From contig ONIN01000002.1 of NCBI GenBank assembly GCA_900317905.1, positions 62,001 to 126,000 on the forward strand: a stretch of DNA of 64,000 nt, read 5' to 3'. The position numbers and the translations under genes are program-made. Within the stretch, counting starts at the first letter, position 1. Every line of letters begins with the position of its first letter. This stretch comes from an uncultured Eubacteriales bacterium (GTDB taxonomy: Bacteria > Bacillota > Clostridia > Oscillospirales > Oscillospiraceae). This document shows, in pieces, positions 44,717 through 53,722 of the stretch. The notes under the pieces were generated by a model, which saw nothing but the letters and a program-made list of their open reading frames with translations, was not told the origin of the DNA and made no database searches.

Positions 44717-45340
44717 TTAAAAATATCTTCGTTTCTCCGCGCCGACCGTGGTTTCCACGGAATGGCCGGAGTACAGGACGGTGTCGTCGGGCAGGGTCAG
44801 GATCTTGTCGCGGATGCTCTCCACGATGTCCTGACGGCTGCCGCCGGGGTACTGGAAGTTGCCGATGCTGGCTTTGAAGATCGTGTCGCCCACAAAGGCG
44901 GCGCGGTCTTTTTCGCTGTAATAGACCACAGAATCGGTGGTATGTCCGGGCGTATGGATCACGCGCAGAGAGAAATCCGGGTTGGCTTCCATCGAAATCA
45001 GGTCCCCTTTACGGAGCTTCTCCACATTCTGCAAGATCCAGTTCCCGACGCAGAAGGCGGAGAGATTCATCCTCGGATCGAGCAGGTATTGATCGGCGTT
45101 CTCATGCGCCAGCACCGGGATATTCAGGGCCTTCCGAAGCGCATCCACGGCGCCGGTGTGGTCGAAATGGCCGTGGGTCAGGAGGATCTTTTCGATCGTC
45201 CAGCCCTCGCGCTGAATGATGGCGAGCAGCCGCTCTGCCTCCGCGCCGGGGTCGATGAGAAAACCGTGCCTGGTTTCCTCGTCGAGATAGAAAAAGCAGT
45301 TCTCCGCAAAATAACCCTTTACGGGTACGCATCTGACCAT
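44717..45340 (-). CDS. Glyoxalase-II-like MBL-fold hydrolase
   Basis: 207 residues with the metal motif THGHFDH (55-61), TPGHTTDS, GDTIF and a final SGHS. This pattern is that of hydroxyacylglutathione-hydrolase-like thioesterases. It could hydrolyse a thioester produced in the pathway, but the substrate is unknown. The ATG at 45340 lies 4 bases after the DsbA-like stop; the longer frame upstream is not used. Confidence 0.88.
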   Translation of the reverse strand: MVRCVPVKGYFAENCFFYLDEETRHGFLIDPGAEAERLLAIIQREGWTIEKILLTHGHFDHTGAVDALRKALNIPVLAHENADQYLLDPRMNLSAFCVGNWILQNVEKLRKGDLISMEANPDFSLRVIHTPGHTTDSVVYYSEKDRAAFVGDTIFKASIGNFQYPGGSRQDIVESIRDKILTLPDDTVLYSGHSVETTVGAEKRRYF

Positions 45341-45344
45341 GGAC

Positions 45345-46043
45345 TCACCGGATCCGGCAGCCGTCCGGGCCGCACTGCACACCAGACGCGACCTCGGTCT
45401 GCTCCTGCACCGCGAGCTTCAACAATGCCTGCCGCAGCCCCTCGGCGCTCGGCGCGCCGGAGACCGTATAGCGTCCGTTGATGAGGAAGAACGGCACACC
45501 GTAGATCCCGCGGGAAGCCGCCTCGCGCTCGTCCGCCAGCACCTCCGCCTCATAGCGATCGGAGGAAAGCACCTCGCGCACCTCGTCCGCGTCCAAGCCG
45601 CAGTCCTCGCCGATCTTTTGCAGCAAAGCGTGATCCGCAAGCTCTCGGTTTTGGGTGAAGTAGGCGTCGAACAGCGCCTCGATCACACGCTCGGTTAGCT
45701 TCGCGTCGCCCTTGCTCTGTGCCAGCTTCGTCAGGCGGTGGGCGTCCATGGTGTTCGTGAACAGCGTCGTAGCGTATCGGAAATCGATGCCCTCGTCGCG
45801 CCCCATTTGGGAGATGGTCTCGATCTGCTGCCCGGCGGCCTCAAAGGAGATGCGATACTTCTTGGCAAAGCGCGTCTGCGTATCGCCGGCGGCGTGCTCC
45901 CCTGCCGTGGGGTCGAGCTGAAAGCTCTTCATCTCCACCTCCACATCCCGCAGCTCCGGCGCGGAGGAGAGGACCTTTTTCAGCCGCACCTCTCCGATGT
46001 AGCAATAGGGGCAGACGTAATCCGACCAGTAGGTGATCTTCAT
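45345..46043 (-). CDS. DsbA/FrnE-family thioredoxin-fold oxidoreductase
   Basis: 232 residues, no signal peptide, so cytoplasmic. The redox motif CPYC is at 11-14 and the cis-proline loop YGVPFFLING is near 190. FrnE-like proteins act as disulfide reductases/isomerases or in glutathione-like chemistry. It is the first gene of the four-gene operon and is transcribed from a textbook promoter shared face-to-face with tetR. ATG at 46043 has AAGAAGGA. Confidence 0.92.
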   Translation of the reverse strand: MKITYWSDYVCPYCYIGEVRLKKVLSSAPELRDVEVEMKSFQLDPTAGEHAAGDTQTRFAKKYRISFEAAGQQIETISQMGRDEGIDFRYATTLFTNTMDAHRLTKLAQSKGDAKLTERVIEALFDAYFTQNRELADHALLQKIGEDCGLDADEVREVLSSDRYEAEVLADEREAASRGIYGVPFFLINGRYTVSGAPSAEGLRQALLKLAVQEQTEVASGVQCGPDGCRIR

Positions 46044-46059
46044 AGAAATTCCTTCTTTC

Positions 46060-46140
46060 AAAAATAAAACACGTTCTATTTGAAATTATACGCAAAGTGT
46101 GTTATGATGTCAACAGTTTTTTAGAACAGGTTTTATTTTT
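46060..46140. promoter_or_regulatory. Divergent consensus promoters with a TetR-type inverted repeat
   Basis: Minus strand: TTGACA (46113-46108), 17 bases, TATAAT (46090-46085), a full consensus for the FrnE operon. Plus strand: TTGAAA (46080-46085), 17 bases, TATGAT (46103-46108) for tetR. A 19-base inverted repeat with two mismatches, arms 46060-46078 and 46122-46140, encloses both. Confidence 0.85.
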
Positions 46141-46159
46141 CTTTTTGAGGTGACTCCAA

Positions 46160-46762
46160 ATGGCAGGAAAACGCGGCCGCCCCTCCAAGACGGCGGTGCC
46201 GACGGATACGAAGCAGCAGCTGATCGACGCGACGGTTGCGCTGATCAAGAAATACGGCGCGGACAGCATCACGGTGCGGAACGTCTGCGACGAATCCGGG
46301 CTCAGCATCGGCACGTTCTATCACCATTTTCAAAATAAGGACGATCTGCTGATGCACTTTATTCGTGAGGAATCCTTCGACAGCTTTGTGCTCGCCACGC
46401 CGCCGAGCGACATTGCCGGGCGTGTCTGCGAGCTCTACATGCATCTGATCCGCCGCTATCTCTCGCTGGGCGATGATTTTATGAAGAGCTTTTACACCAC
46501 CGGGAACACGGCACTCTCGGCCTATATGGGGCAGACAGACGGCAGGTTCGCGGAGGGAACCGTTATGGCGCGGTGCGAAAAGGAACTCGTTGACGCCCAG
46601 ACGCTCGGCTTCCTGAAAAAAGAAGCAGACGCCCACACGCTGAGCATGGACATCTGCACAATTGTAAAAGGCTGTGTATTTGAATGGGCGCTGGACGACG
46701 GGAATATGGAGATTGAAAGCACGCTTCGAAGAATCGTGCAGGCAGTTTTCGGCGGTATTTAA
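46160..46762 (+). CDS. TetR-family repressor of the FrnE-MBL-OYE-nitroreductase operon
   Basis: 200 residues: a basic N-terminal arm (GKRGRPSK), TetR helix-turn-helix (about 30-60; TVRNVCDESGLSIGTFYHHF) and a C-terminal ligand-binding helical domain. It is divergent from the oxidoreductase operon and faces the 19-bp inverted repeat, so it probably represses both. The inducer may be the electrophile the operon reduces. Confidence 0.92.
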   Translation: MAGKRGRPSKTAVPTDTKQQLIDATVALIKKYGADSITVRNVCDESGLSIGTFYHHFQNKDDLLMHFIREESFDSFVLATPPSDIAGRVCELYMHLIRRYLSLGDDFMKSFYTTGNTALSAYMGQTDGRFAEGTVMARCEKELVDAQTLGFLKKEADAHTLSMDICTIVKGCVFEWALDDGNMEIESTLRRIVQAVFGGI

Positions 46763-46785
46763 GGAAAATCTCAAGAAAGAAAAAC

Positions 46786-46818
46786 GGAGCAGATCTATGA
46801 TCTGCTCCATCATTTTTA
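46786..46818 (+). terminator. Terminator of the tetR gene
   Basis: GGAGCAGATC (46786-46795) and GATCTGCTCC (46799-46808), followed by ATCATTTTT. Confidence 0.85.
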
Positions 46819-46894
46819 TTCAAAAAAGAGTCCCTCAACACTCGCAGAGACTTTTTGCTCTGCCCCTAACGAAATCCGTTATCTTCACTCGACA

Positions 46895-46940
46895 TGGTTG
46901 CGGAGACAGGACTCGAACCTGCGACCTCCGGGTTATGAGA
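46895..46940 (-). tRNA. tRNA-Met 3' fragment, island attachment site
   Basis: On the minus strand the sequence runs from the anticodon loop CTCATAA (CAT anticodon) through the T-arm TTCGAGTCC to the acceptor end with encoded CCA at 46895. The D-arm, 5' acceptor strand and 5' anticodon stem are missing. This is what an integrase leaves at the far end of an element that entered a tRNA gene; the intact tRNA should lie beyond the right edge of the window. Confidence 0.75.
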
Positions 46941-46997
46941 AGCCGAACGACCTTGTTGAAAATCTACAAAAAACCGCAAACCATTGAAAATAAACGC

Positions 46998-47325
46998 GTT
47001 TCTCGCGTTACATCTGCGAGAAACTTCGAGCAATTTCGCCTGTTTTTGAATAGATTAACACCAAATTAACACCACAAAACGGGTCAAAAGGCATTCAAAA
47101 TCAACGGTTTTTTATGCATATCACGATGGCTTCATAAACCCGGAGGTCGCAGGGCAAAATGACGAAATCAACTAGTTTCGTTAAAAAGATTATTTTAGGC
47201 AAATTTTGCTCAATTTTGACAAGACTTGCTTAATTTAGATAAATAGCACGACTCGAAAAGAACAACATCCACACAGAAGAACAATAGATCGGAACAATAT
47301 CTGTACTCAGATTGATATTGTTCTT
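46998..47325. other. Gene-free island edge with att-like and arm-like repeats
   Basis: Contains a hairpin (GTTTCTCGC 46998-47006 with GCGAGAAAC 47016-47024), a tandem ATTAACACC pair near 47054-47074, an inverted second copy of the tRNA-Met core at 47131-47153, and a terminator-like hairpin GAACAATATC/GATATTGTTC (47292-47323) with a T-run. No coding region was seen. Confidence 0.55.
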
Positions 47326-47367
47326 TTGCATTGTTCCGAATCGTTCTGTCAAAACGCTGATGGCTGA

Positions 47368-47423
47368 TTTATCTCTAATTTATCTCTAACTGATCTCTAA
47401 GTATCTCGGAGATTGTTAGAGAT
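47368..47423 (+). repeat. Period-11 direct repeats upstream of the XRE gene
   Basis: Three 11-mers TTTATCTCTAA, TTTATCTCTAA, CTGATCTCTAA (47368-47400) stand in tandem, one helical turn each, followed by a degenerate fourth unit and an inverted copy GTTAGAGAT (47415-47423). Probably binding sites of the downstream regulator. Confidence 0.65.
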
Positions 47424-47489
47424 GATTTTATACCCGCACATTTCCATTTGTGTTTCATTTGCACCAATCGGCAAATTGGACTGTACCTG

Positions 47490-47518
47490 TTGAACTGTAA
47501 TCTCAAAAATGCTATAAT
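47490..47518 (+). promoter_or_regulatory. Promoter of the RM locus regulator
   Basis: TTGAAC (47490-47495), 17 bases and consensus TATAAT (47513-47518). Confidence 0.75.
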
Positions 47519-47547
47519 ATTGCTATAAAAATGCAAGGGTGATGCAG

Positions 47548-47769
47548 ATGAATCTTCCAAATGAGATAAAGATCATTCGTCAAAAAGCATTTCTGACGCA
47601 AGAGGCGTTTGCGAAAGAACTGCAGGTTGCCTATACGACGGTCAACCGGTGGGAGTCCGGGAAAATTCGCCCGAGTATTTCCGCCATGAAGCAAATCAAG
47701 CAATTCTGTGAGCTCCACAGCATTCCGTTTGATGATCTGCAAGACGCCTGGATCAAAAAGGAGGGGTGA
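47548..47769 (+). CDS. XRE-family controller of the RM locus
   Basis: 73 residues, a single HTH_3 domain (LTQEAFAKELQVAYTTVNRWE), similar to restriction-modification control proteins. ATG at 47548 is preferred over 47539 because AAGGGTG lies at the right distance. It is first in the RM locus, behind the period-11 repeats, and likely times expression of the methylase and nuclease. Confidence 0.88.
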   Translation: MNLPNEIKIIRQKAFLTQEAFAKELQVAYTTVNRWESGKIRPSISAMKQIKQFCELHSIPFDDLQDAWIKKEG

Positions 47770-47775
47770 AGAGAG

Positions 47776-48609
47776 ATGGCCATCAGCAAAAAGTTGGAAA
47801 CCATTTATCACAATGGTCAGCCTGACGGCATTCGACTGGTGCGGCGGCATCTTTCCACGATGACAACCTATGTCGTGCCCCGCACAATGCTTTCAGAGGC
47901 GAAGAGCATTTCCGGTATTCACCGCCCGGGTATTTATTATCTGATCAATGAGGATTCGGACAATAAGATTGCGCAGATCTATATCGGTCAGACCCGCAAC
48001 GGCATCTCCCGGCTGGACGATCACAACCGCTCCAAGGACTTTTGGAACAAAGCAATTCTGTTTCTGGCTGACAGCAAGACATTTTCACTGGATATTATCA
48101 GCGGACTGGAGGAATTTGCAATCCTGAAAGCCCGCGACTCCAAGCGGTACACCGTAGAAAATACTGTAAACCCGAAATACGAAATTGATGAATATGATCT
48201 TGCCTCCATCGAAGAGATTTACGAGGAAATCAAATTCATCATGGCCACTTTGGGCTATAAAATGGAGGATGCTGATGATTCAGCAATGAATGCCGCTGTC
48301 TTGCATACAACACGTAACGGGATCAAAGGCCTCGGCATTTATACCGGCGAAAAATTCGATGTTCTTGCCGGTTCCGAAATCAATATGAAAAAGGCTCCAA
48401 ACCTCCCCAAGTATAAAGCGCAGCGTGATGAGCTGCTGGAAAACGGCGGCATTATGCAGGAAGGCGCCCATTACATTTTGAATGTCACCATTACATTCAA
48501 TACGCCAAGCGGCGCAAGCGATTTTGTGCTTGGCGGCTCTACGAACGGCTGGACAGAGTGGAAAAACACAGACGGCAAGACTCTGGACGAGCTATATCGG
48601 AGAGCGTGA
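47776..48609 (+). CDS. GIY-YIG nuclease with DUF4357 domain
   Basis: 277 residues. The GIY-YIG core is clear: RPGIYYLINED (first tyrosine), QIYIGQTRNGISRLDDH (YIG and arginine) and a later catalytic-Glu candidate. The C-terminal 70 residues look like DUF4357. These proteins occur in restriction-modification loci and phages, but the role is not settled. Six bases separate it from the XRE stop. Confidence 0.8.
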   Translation: MAISKKLETIYHNGQPDGIRLVRRHLSTMTTYVVPRTMLSEAKSISGIHRPGIYYLINEDSDNKIAQIYIGQTRNGISRLDDHNRSKDFWNKAILFLADSKTFSLDIISGLEEFAILKARDSKRYTVENTVNPKYEIDEYDLASIEEIYEEIKFIMATLGYKMEDADDSAMNAAVLHTTRNGIKGLGIYTGEKFDVLAGSEINMKKAPNLPKYKAQRDELLENGGIMQEGAHYILNVTITFNTPSGASDFVLGGSTNGWTEWKNTDGKTLDELYRRA

Positions 48610-48640
48610 CACACACAGAGGACAAAGAGGAGAACACTTC

Positions 48641-51232
48641 ATGAACAAACAGCAACTTGCAAATAAAATATGGGAATCCGCAAACAAAATGCGTTCCAAA
48701 ATCGAAGCGAATGAGTACAAGGATTATATTCTCGGTTTCATCTTTTACAAATTTCTCTCCGACAAGGAAGTACGCTATCTAAAAGAGCAGGGCTTTGAGC
48801 AGGCGGATATTGAGGCGCTCTCGGAAGAGGACGACGATACCATGCAGTATGTCCGCAACAACGTGGGCTACTTCATCGCATATAAGGATCTGTTCTCTAC
48901 CTGGCTGACCATGGGAAAGGATTTCGACGTTTCCAACGTCACCGATGCGCTTTCCGCTTTCAGCCGGCTGATCAATCCCAATTACAAAAAGGTCTTTGAC
49001 AAAATCTTCGAGACGCTGGAAACCGGACTGTCCAAGCTGGGCGACAGCGCCGCCAGCCGCACGAAAGCAATCAGCGACCTGATCCACCTGATCAAGGACA
49101 TTCCCATGGACGGCAAACAAGACTATGATGTGCTTGGCTTCATTTATGAATACCTGATCAGCCAGTTCGCCGCAAACGCCGGCAAAAAGGCCGGAGAGTT
49201 CTACACCCCGCACGAAGTCAGTCTGCTCATGTCCGAAATCGTGGCGTATCATCTGCGCGATCGGAAGGAAATCAAGATCTACGACCCCACCAGCGGCTCC
49301 GGCTCGCTTCTGATCAACATCGGCCGTAGCGTCGCCAAGCACATGGCCGACGAGAACAACATCCGTTACTACGCGCAGGAGCTGAAGCAGAACACCTACA
49401 ACCTCACGCGCATGAATCTGGTCATGCGCGGCATCCTGCCCGCGAACATCGAAGTGCGTAACGGCGACACACTTGAAAACGACTGGCCTTGGTTTGACGA
49501 GAGCGACCCGGTCGGAACCTACAATCCGCTCTATGTGGACGCAGTAGTTTCCAATCCTCCGTACTCTCAGCATTGGGATCCCACCGGAAAGGACGGAGAC
49601 CCGCGCTATGCCCGATTTGGTATGGCGCCGAAATCCAAGGCCGACTATGCGTTTTTGCTTCACGACCTTTACCATCTGAAACCGGACGGACTGATGACCA
49701 TTGTTCTCCCCCACGGCGTACTGTTCCGCGGCGGTGAAGAAGGCGACATTCGCCGCAACCTGATTGAGAACAACCACATTGACGCGATCATCGGTCTTCC
49801 TGCCAACATTTTCTTCGGAACCGGCATCCCCACCATCATCATGGTGCTGCGTCAAAAGCGGGAAAACACCGATGTCCTGATCACCGACGCTTCCAAGGGC
49901 TTTGAAAAGGTCGGCAAGAACAACCGTCTCCGCTCTTCTGACATTCGCAGGATCGTAGACGCTTATATCGCCCGCGCCAATCTTCCGAAGTTTTCGCGCA
50001 AAATCAGCCGGGATGAGATCCGGAAGAATGAATACAATCTGAACATCCCGCGTTATGTGGATTCCTCCGAGGGCGCGGAAAGCTGGGATATCTATGCATC
50101 CATGTTTGGCGGTATTCCCATGAGCGAAATCGATGCGCTCTCCGATTATTGGGATGCGTTCCCGGGGCTGAAAGAAACCCTTTTCACATGGAATGACACG
50201 CCTTATGCAGCGCTTACCATCGATGATATCGCCAACGCGATTCGGACACACAGCGCAGTGCAAAGCTTTGTAAGCGCGTTTGACCATGCATTCTCTGATT
50301 TCCCGCAGTTCCTTCGTTCGGAGCTGATCGGGAATGCTGAAACGCTGCCTGCCGCGAGAGAAGAAAACGTCCTCGCCGACATGATTTTTGAGCGATTGTC
50401 CCATCTTCCGCTGATTGATCGCTATGAGGCGTATCAGCTGTTGGATGACAGCTGGGCAAAAACAGCCGTTGATTTGGAGATCATTCAGACCGAAGGTATG
50501 GACGCCGTTCGCAAGGTGGATCCCCGGATGATTTTGAAGAAAAAGGGCGACAAGGAAAGTGAAGTGCAGGACGGCTGGGTCGGTCGAGTGCTTCCCTTTG
50601 ATCTGGTACAGCGCGAACTGCTTCAGACGTCTCTCGCCGATCTGACAGCGAAGGAAACACGCCTGAGTGAAATCTCCGCATCTTATGACGAACTTTTGGA
50701 TGCGATTCCGGAGGATGACCGCAGCGGAGACAGCTTTTCTGAGGACGGCAGCGGCTTCGTTCCGGCGGCGGTCGCGAAGGAAGCAAAACAGATCCGCAGC
50801 GCAATGAAAAAAGGCGCCGCCTTTGCCGAGGACAGTCCGGAGCAAATCCTCCTGCGTGTAGACGAGCTGATCACAGAAGAAAAAGCCGTCAAGAAAGCGC
50901 TCAAATCCGCACAAAGCGCACTGGAGGATCAAACCCGGCAAACCATCGAGCAGCTTTCCGACGATCAGGTGCAGAAGCTTCTGGAAGCAAAATGGATTTC
51001 TCCCCTGATGCAGAACCTTTACAGTCTCCCGGATGCCATTCTTGCGGCGCTGACCGACAAGGTCAAGGCATTGTCCACAAAATATGACGTCACTTTGGCA
51101 GGGCTGGAGGCTGAAATCAAACAGACAGAGGCTTCTTTGACCGCCATGCTGGATCAGCTCACAGGAAATCCCTATGATACCGCTGGCCTGCAGGAACTGA
51201 AAGCGCTGTTGGGAGGGATTGCAGATGAGTAA
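48641..51232 (+). CDS. hsdM: Type I restriction-modification DNA methyltransferase subunit
   Basis: 863 residues, longer than the usual 500-600. An N-terminal helical HsdM domain (ANKIWESANKMRSKIEANEY) precedes an N6-adenine methylase with SAM motif DPTSGSGSLLINIG (about 214) and catalytic NPPY (about 305). The C-terminal 330 residues are an added helical extension (about 530-863). It methylates one adenine in each half of the site chosen by HsdS. The 8-nt overlap ATGAGTAA couples it to hsdS. Confidence 0.95.
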   Translation: MNKQQLANKIWESANKMRSKIEANEYKDYILGFIFYKFLSDKEVRYLKEQGFEQADIEALSEEDDDTMQYVRNNVGYFIAYKDLFSTWLTMGKDFDVSNVTDALSAFSRLINPNYKKVFDKIFETLETGLSKLGDSAASRTKAISDLIHLIKDIPMDGKQDYDVLGFIYEYLISQFAANAGKKAGEFYTPHEVSLLMSEIVAYHLRDRKEIKIYDPTSGSGSLLINIGRSVAKHMADENNIRYYAQELKQNTYNLTRMNLVMRGILPANIEVRNGDTLENDWPWFDESDPVGTYNPLYVDAVVSNPPYSQHWDPTGKDGDPRYARFGMAPKSKADYAFLLHDLYHLKPDGLMTIVLPHGVLFRGGEEGDIRRNLIENNHIDAIIGLPANIFFGTGIPTIIMVLRQKRENTDVLITDASKGFEKVGKNNRLRSSDIRRIVDAYIARANLPKFSRKISRDEIRKNEYNLNIPRYVDSSEGAESWDIYASMFGGIPMSEIDALSDYWDAFPGLKETLFTWNDTPYAALTIDDIANAIRTHSAVQSFVSAFDHAFSDFPQFLRSELIGNAETLPAAREENVLADMIFERLSHLPLIDRYEAYQLLDDSWAKTAVDLEIIQTEGMDAVRKVDPRMILKKKGDKESEVQDGWVGRVLPFDLVQRELLQTSLADLTAKETRLSEISASYDELLDAIPEDDRSGDSFSEDGSGFVPAAVAKEAKQIRSAMKKGAAFAEDSPEQILLRVDELITEEKAVKKALKSAQSALEDQTRQTIEQLSDDQVQKLLEAKWISPLMQNLYSLPDAILAALTDKVKALSTKYDVTLAGLEAEIKQTEASLTAMLDQLTGNPYDTAGLQELKALLGGIADE

Positions 51233-52448
51233 AAGCAAATCCATTCCGGCAATCCGCTTCGCAGGATTCACGGATGCTTGGGAACAGCGTAAGCTTAATC
51301 AGCTGGCTGATATAATCGGCGGTGGAACGCCCAGTACTGCAAACCCTGAATATTGGGATGGTGACATAGATTGGTATGCTCCTGCCGAAATCGGCGAGGA
51401 AAGATATGCTGATGGAAGCGTCCGGAAGATCACTGAATTGGGGCTTCAGAAAAGCTCTGCTACCGTTCTTCCGGCGGGCAGAACAATTCTGTTCACGAGT
51501 CGTGCTGGAATTGGAAAAACCGCTATTTTACGCTGTTCTGGGGCTACCAACCAAGGCTTCCAGTCTATCGTTTTGAAAGATGGCATTAACCCCTATTTCA
51601 TCTTCTCCATGAGCGATAGCATTAAGGAAAAAGCTGAGACTGTAGCATCCGGTTCCACGTTTTTGGAAATCTCCGGGAAGATGCTCGGGAACCTTGATGT
51701 AATGATCCCCAAAAAGCCTGAACAGGATATGATAGCGAGGTACTTCGAGTCTCTCGACTCCCTTATCACCCTTCATCAGCGTAAGTATGACAAGCTCGTG
51801 AAGGTGAAAAAAGCGATGCTGGAAAAAATGTTCCCGAAAGGCGACGCCAAGGTTCCGGAAATCCGATTTGCGGGATTTACTGATGCTTGGGAACAGCGTA
51901 AGCTTAATCAAATCGCTGATACAATCGGCGGTGGAACGCCCAGTACTGCAAATCCTGAATATTGGGATGGTGACATTGATTGGTATGCTCCTGCCGAAAT
52001 CGGTGAGGAAAGATATGCTGATGGGAGCGTCCGGAGGATCACTAAATTAGGGCTACAAAAAAGCTCCGCGACAATTCTTCCAGCGGGCAGGACAATTCTG
52101 TTCACGAGTCGTGCTGGAATTGGAAAAACCGCTATTTTACGCCGTTCTGGGGCTACCAACCAAGGCTTCCAGTCTATCGTTTTGAAGGATGGCATCAACC
52201 CGTATTTCATCTTCTCCATGAGTGATAGCATTAAGGAAAAAGCTGAGACTGTAGCCTCAGGATCCACGTTTTTGGAAATCTCCGGGAAGATGCTCGGTAA
52301 CCTTGATGTAATGATCCCCAGCAAGCCTGAACAGGATGTGATAGCGGGGCACTTCGAGGCTCTCGACACCCTTATCACCCTTCATCAGCGTAAGTTGGAA
52401 AAGCTGAAAACCATCAAGAAATCTATGCTGGAAAGCATGTTCGTTTGA
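51225..52448 (+). CDS. hsdS: Type I RM specificity subunit with two near-identical TRDs
   Basis: 407 residues. Each half starts with AWEQRKL and ends with TLITLHQRK, the conserved spacer helices. The two target recognition domains (about 30-185 and 233-388) are almost identical in protein and DNA, differing at only a few positions over about 500 bases. Normal HsdS proteins have two different TRDs and read an asymmetric bipartite site; identical TRDs predict a palindromic one. The same AWEQRKL and TLITLHQRK sequences border the silent cassettes downstream. Confidence 0.93.
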   Translation: MSKSKSIPAIRFAGFTDAWEQRKLNQLADIIGGGTPSTANPEYWDGDIDWYAPAEIGEERYADGSVRKITELGLQKSSATVLPAGRTILFTSRAGIGKTAILRCSGATNQGFQSIVLKDGINPYFIFSMSDSIKEKAETVASGSTFLEISGKMLGNLDVMIPKKPEQDMIARYFESLDSLITLHQRKYDKLVKVKKAMLEKMFPKGDAKVPEIRFAGFTDAWEQRKLNQIADTIGGGTPSTANPEYWDGDIDWYAPAEIGEERYADGSVRRITKLGLQKSSATILPAGRTILFTSRAGIGKTAILRRSGATNQGFQSIVLKDGINPYFIFSMSDSIKEKAETVASGSTFLEISGKMLGNLDVMIPSKPEQDVIAGHFEALDTLITLHQRKLEKLKTIKKSMLESMFV

Positions 52449-52464
52449 GAAAGGAATGCGTGTG

Positions 52465-53073
52465 ATGGCACTGGAAAACAAATTGGGAATCACCGATTCC
52501 GCCGCACTCGCCCGCGAAGAGGAGCGAATCAGCAAAAAGAAAGCCGTTGCGCTCTATGACAGCGGGGTTTTGGACCATCTGGAGCCCGGTACCTTTGCTG
52601 CACTGTCCGCGATCCATCGCTACCTGTTTGAAGACATCTATGCGTTTGCCGGAGAAATGCGGACCGTAAATATCGCAAAAAGCAATTTCCGCTTCGCGCC
52701 GGTCATGTATCTGGAAGCCGCTCTGAAAAATATCGAGCAGATGCCGCAGAGCACCTTTGACCAGATCGTAGAAAAATATGTGGAAATGAACGTCGCTCAC
52801 CCCTTCCGGGAGGGCAACGGCCGCAGCACGCGTATCTGGCTGGATCTCATTTTCAAAAAAGAGCTTGGATTGGTCGTTGACTGGAGCCTCGTGGACAAGG
52901 AGGACTATCTTTTGGCCATGGAACGCAGCCCCATCCGGGACGTGGAGATCAAAGTGCTGCTGAAAGCGGCGCTGACAGACAAAATCCATGACCGCGAGGT
53001 CTACATGAAGGGCATTGACCACAGCTATTATTACGAAGGGTATTCAACCTTTAAGGCAGAGGATTTGAAGTAA
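52465..53073 (+). CDS. Fic-domain AMPylase-like protein
   Basis: 202 residues with the Fic motif HPFREGNGR (His112) and the beta-hairpin flap before it. Fic proteins transfer AMP (or other nucleotides) to protein targets and can be toxic. An N-terminal SAALAREEE helix may be the self-inhibitory element but is not a clear match. It sits between hsdS and a silent cassette, where Fic genes are often seen with type I RM. ATG at 52465 has AAAGGA at suitable distance. Confidence 0.88.
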   Translation: MALENKLGITDSAALAREEERISKKKAVALYDSGVLDHLEPGTFAALSAIHRYLFEDIYAFAGEMRTVNIAKSNFRFAPVMYLEAALKNIEQMPQSTFDQIVEKYVEMNVAHPFREGNGRSTRIWLDLIFKKELGLVVDWSLVDKEDYLLAMERSPIRDVEIKVLLKAALTDKIHDREVYMKGIDHSYYYEGYSTFKAEDLK

Positions 53074-53078
53074 AGCCA

Positions 53079-53644
53079 CTACTTGGGAACAGCGTAAGCT
53101 GAAAGATACCTTTGATTTCTTGCAAAACAACACCCTTTCGAGGGCAGATTTAAGCCTTGATAGTGGTGTCGCCAAGAACATCCACTATGGGGATGTTCTG
53201 ATCAAGTTTGGCGAGTATCTCGATGCAACAAAAACAGCGCTCCCATTTATCACATCGCAACAGATTGCAGAAAAATACAAAGGCTCAATTCTACAAGATG
53301 GTGACATCATTATGGCCGACACTGCCGAAGATGAAACTGTCGGGAAGTGTACGGAAATAGTGAATTTACAAGGGTTTCCGGCAATCTCGGGCCTTCATAC
53401 AATCCCCTTAAGACCGAAGGATAATTTTGCCACGGGGTTCCTTGGGTACTACATGAATTCGGAAACGTACCATAATCAACTCCTGCCCCTAATGCAAGGT
53501 ATCAAAGTGACTTCCATATCAAAAGGTGCGCTGCAAGACACAGTTATTTCTTTCCCTTCGGATGTCGCTGAGCAAGCAGCTATTGGACAGCACTTCATCT
53601 ATCTTGACAGTCTTATCACCCTTCATCAGCGTAAATATTCCTAA
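53079..53644 (+). pseudogene. Silent hsdS cassette A (one TRD)
   Basis: Open frame from TWEQRKLKDTFDFL to LDSLITLHQRKYS, one TRD unlike those in hsdS, with no start codon or ribosome site. It carries both recombination-type repeats (53082-53100 and 53612-53634) in the same orientation as hsdS. It is a reserve specificity. Confidence 0.85.
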
Positions 53645-53722
53645 CGCCAAAGAAGAAATACAAATTGTTATTATTCGTCGCCCACGCAAATCCACAAACC
53701 AGAGAAAAAGAGGAGATCATGC

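Noticed and set aside
47368..47410. CRISPR-like periodic repeats
   Set aside because: Units are 11 bp with no spacers; no cas gene in the window.
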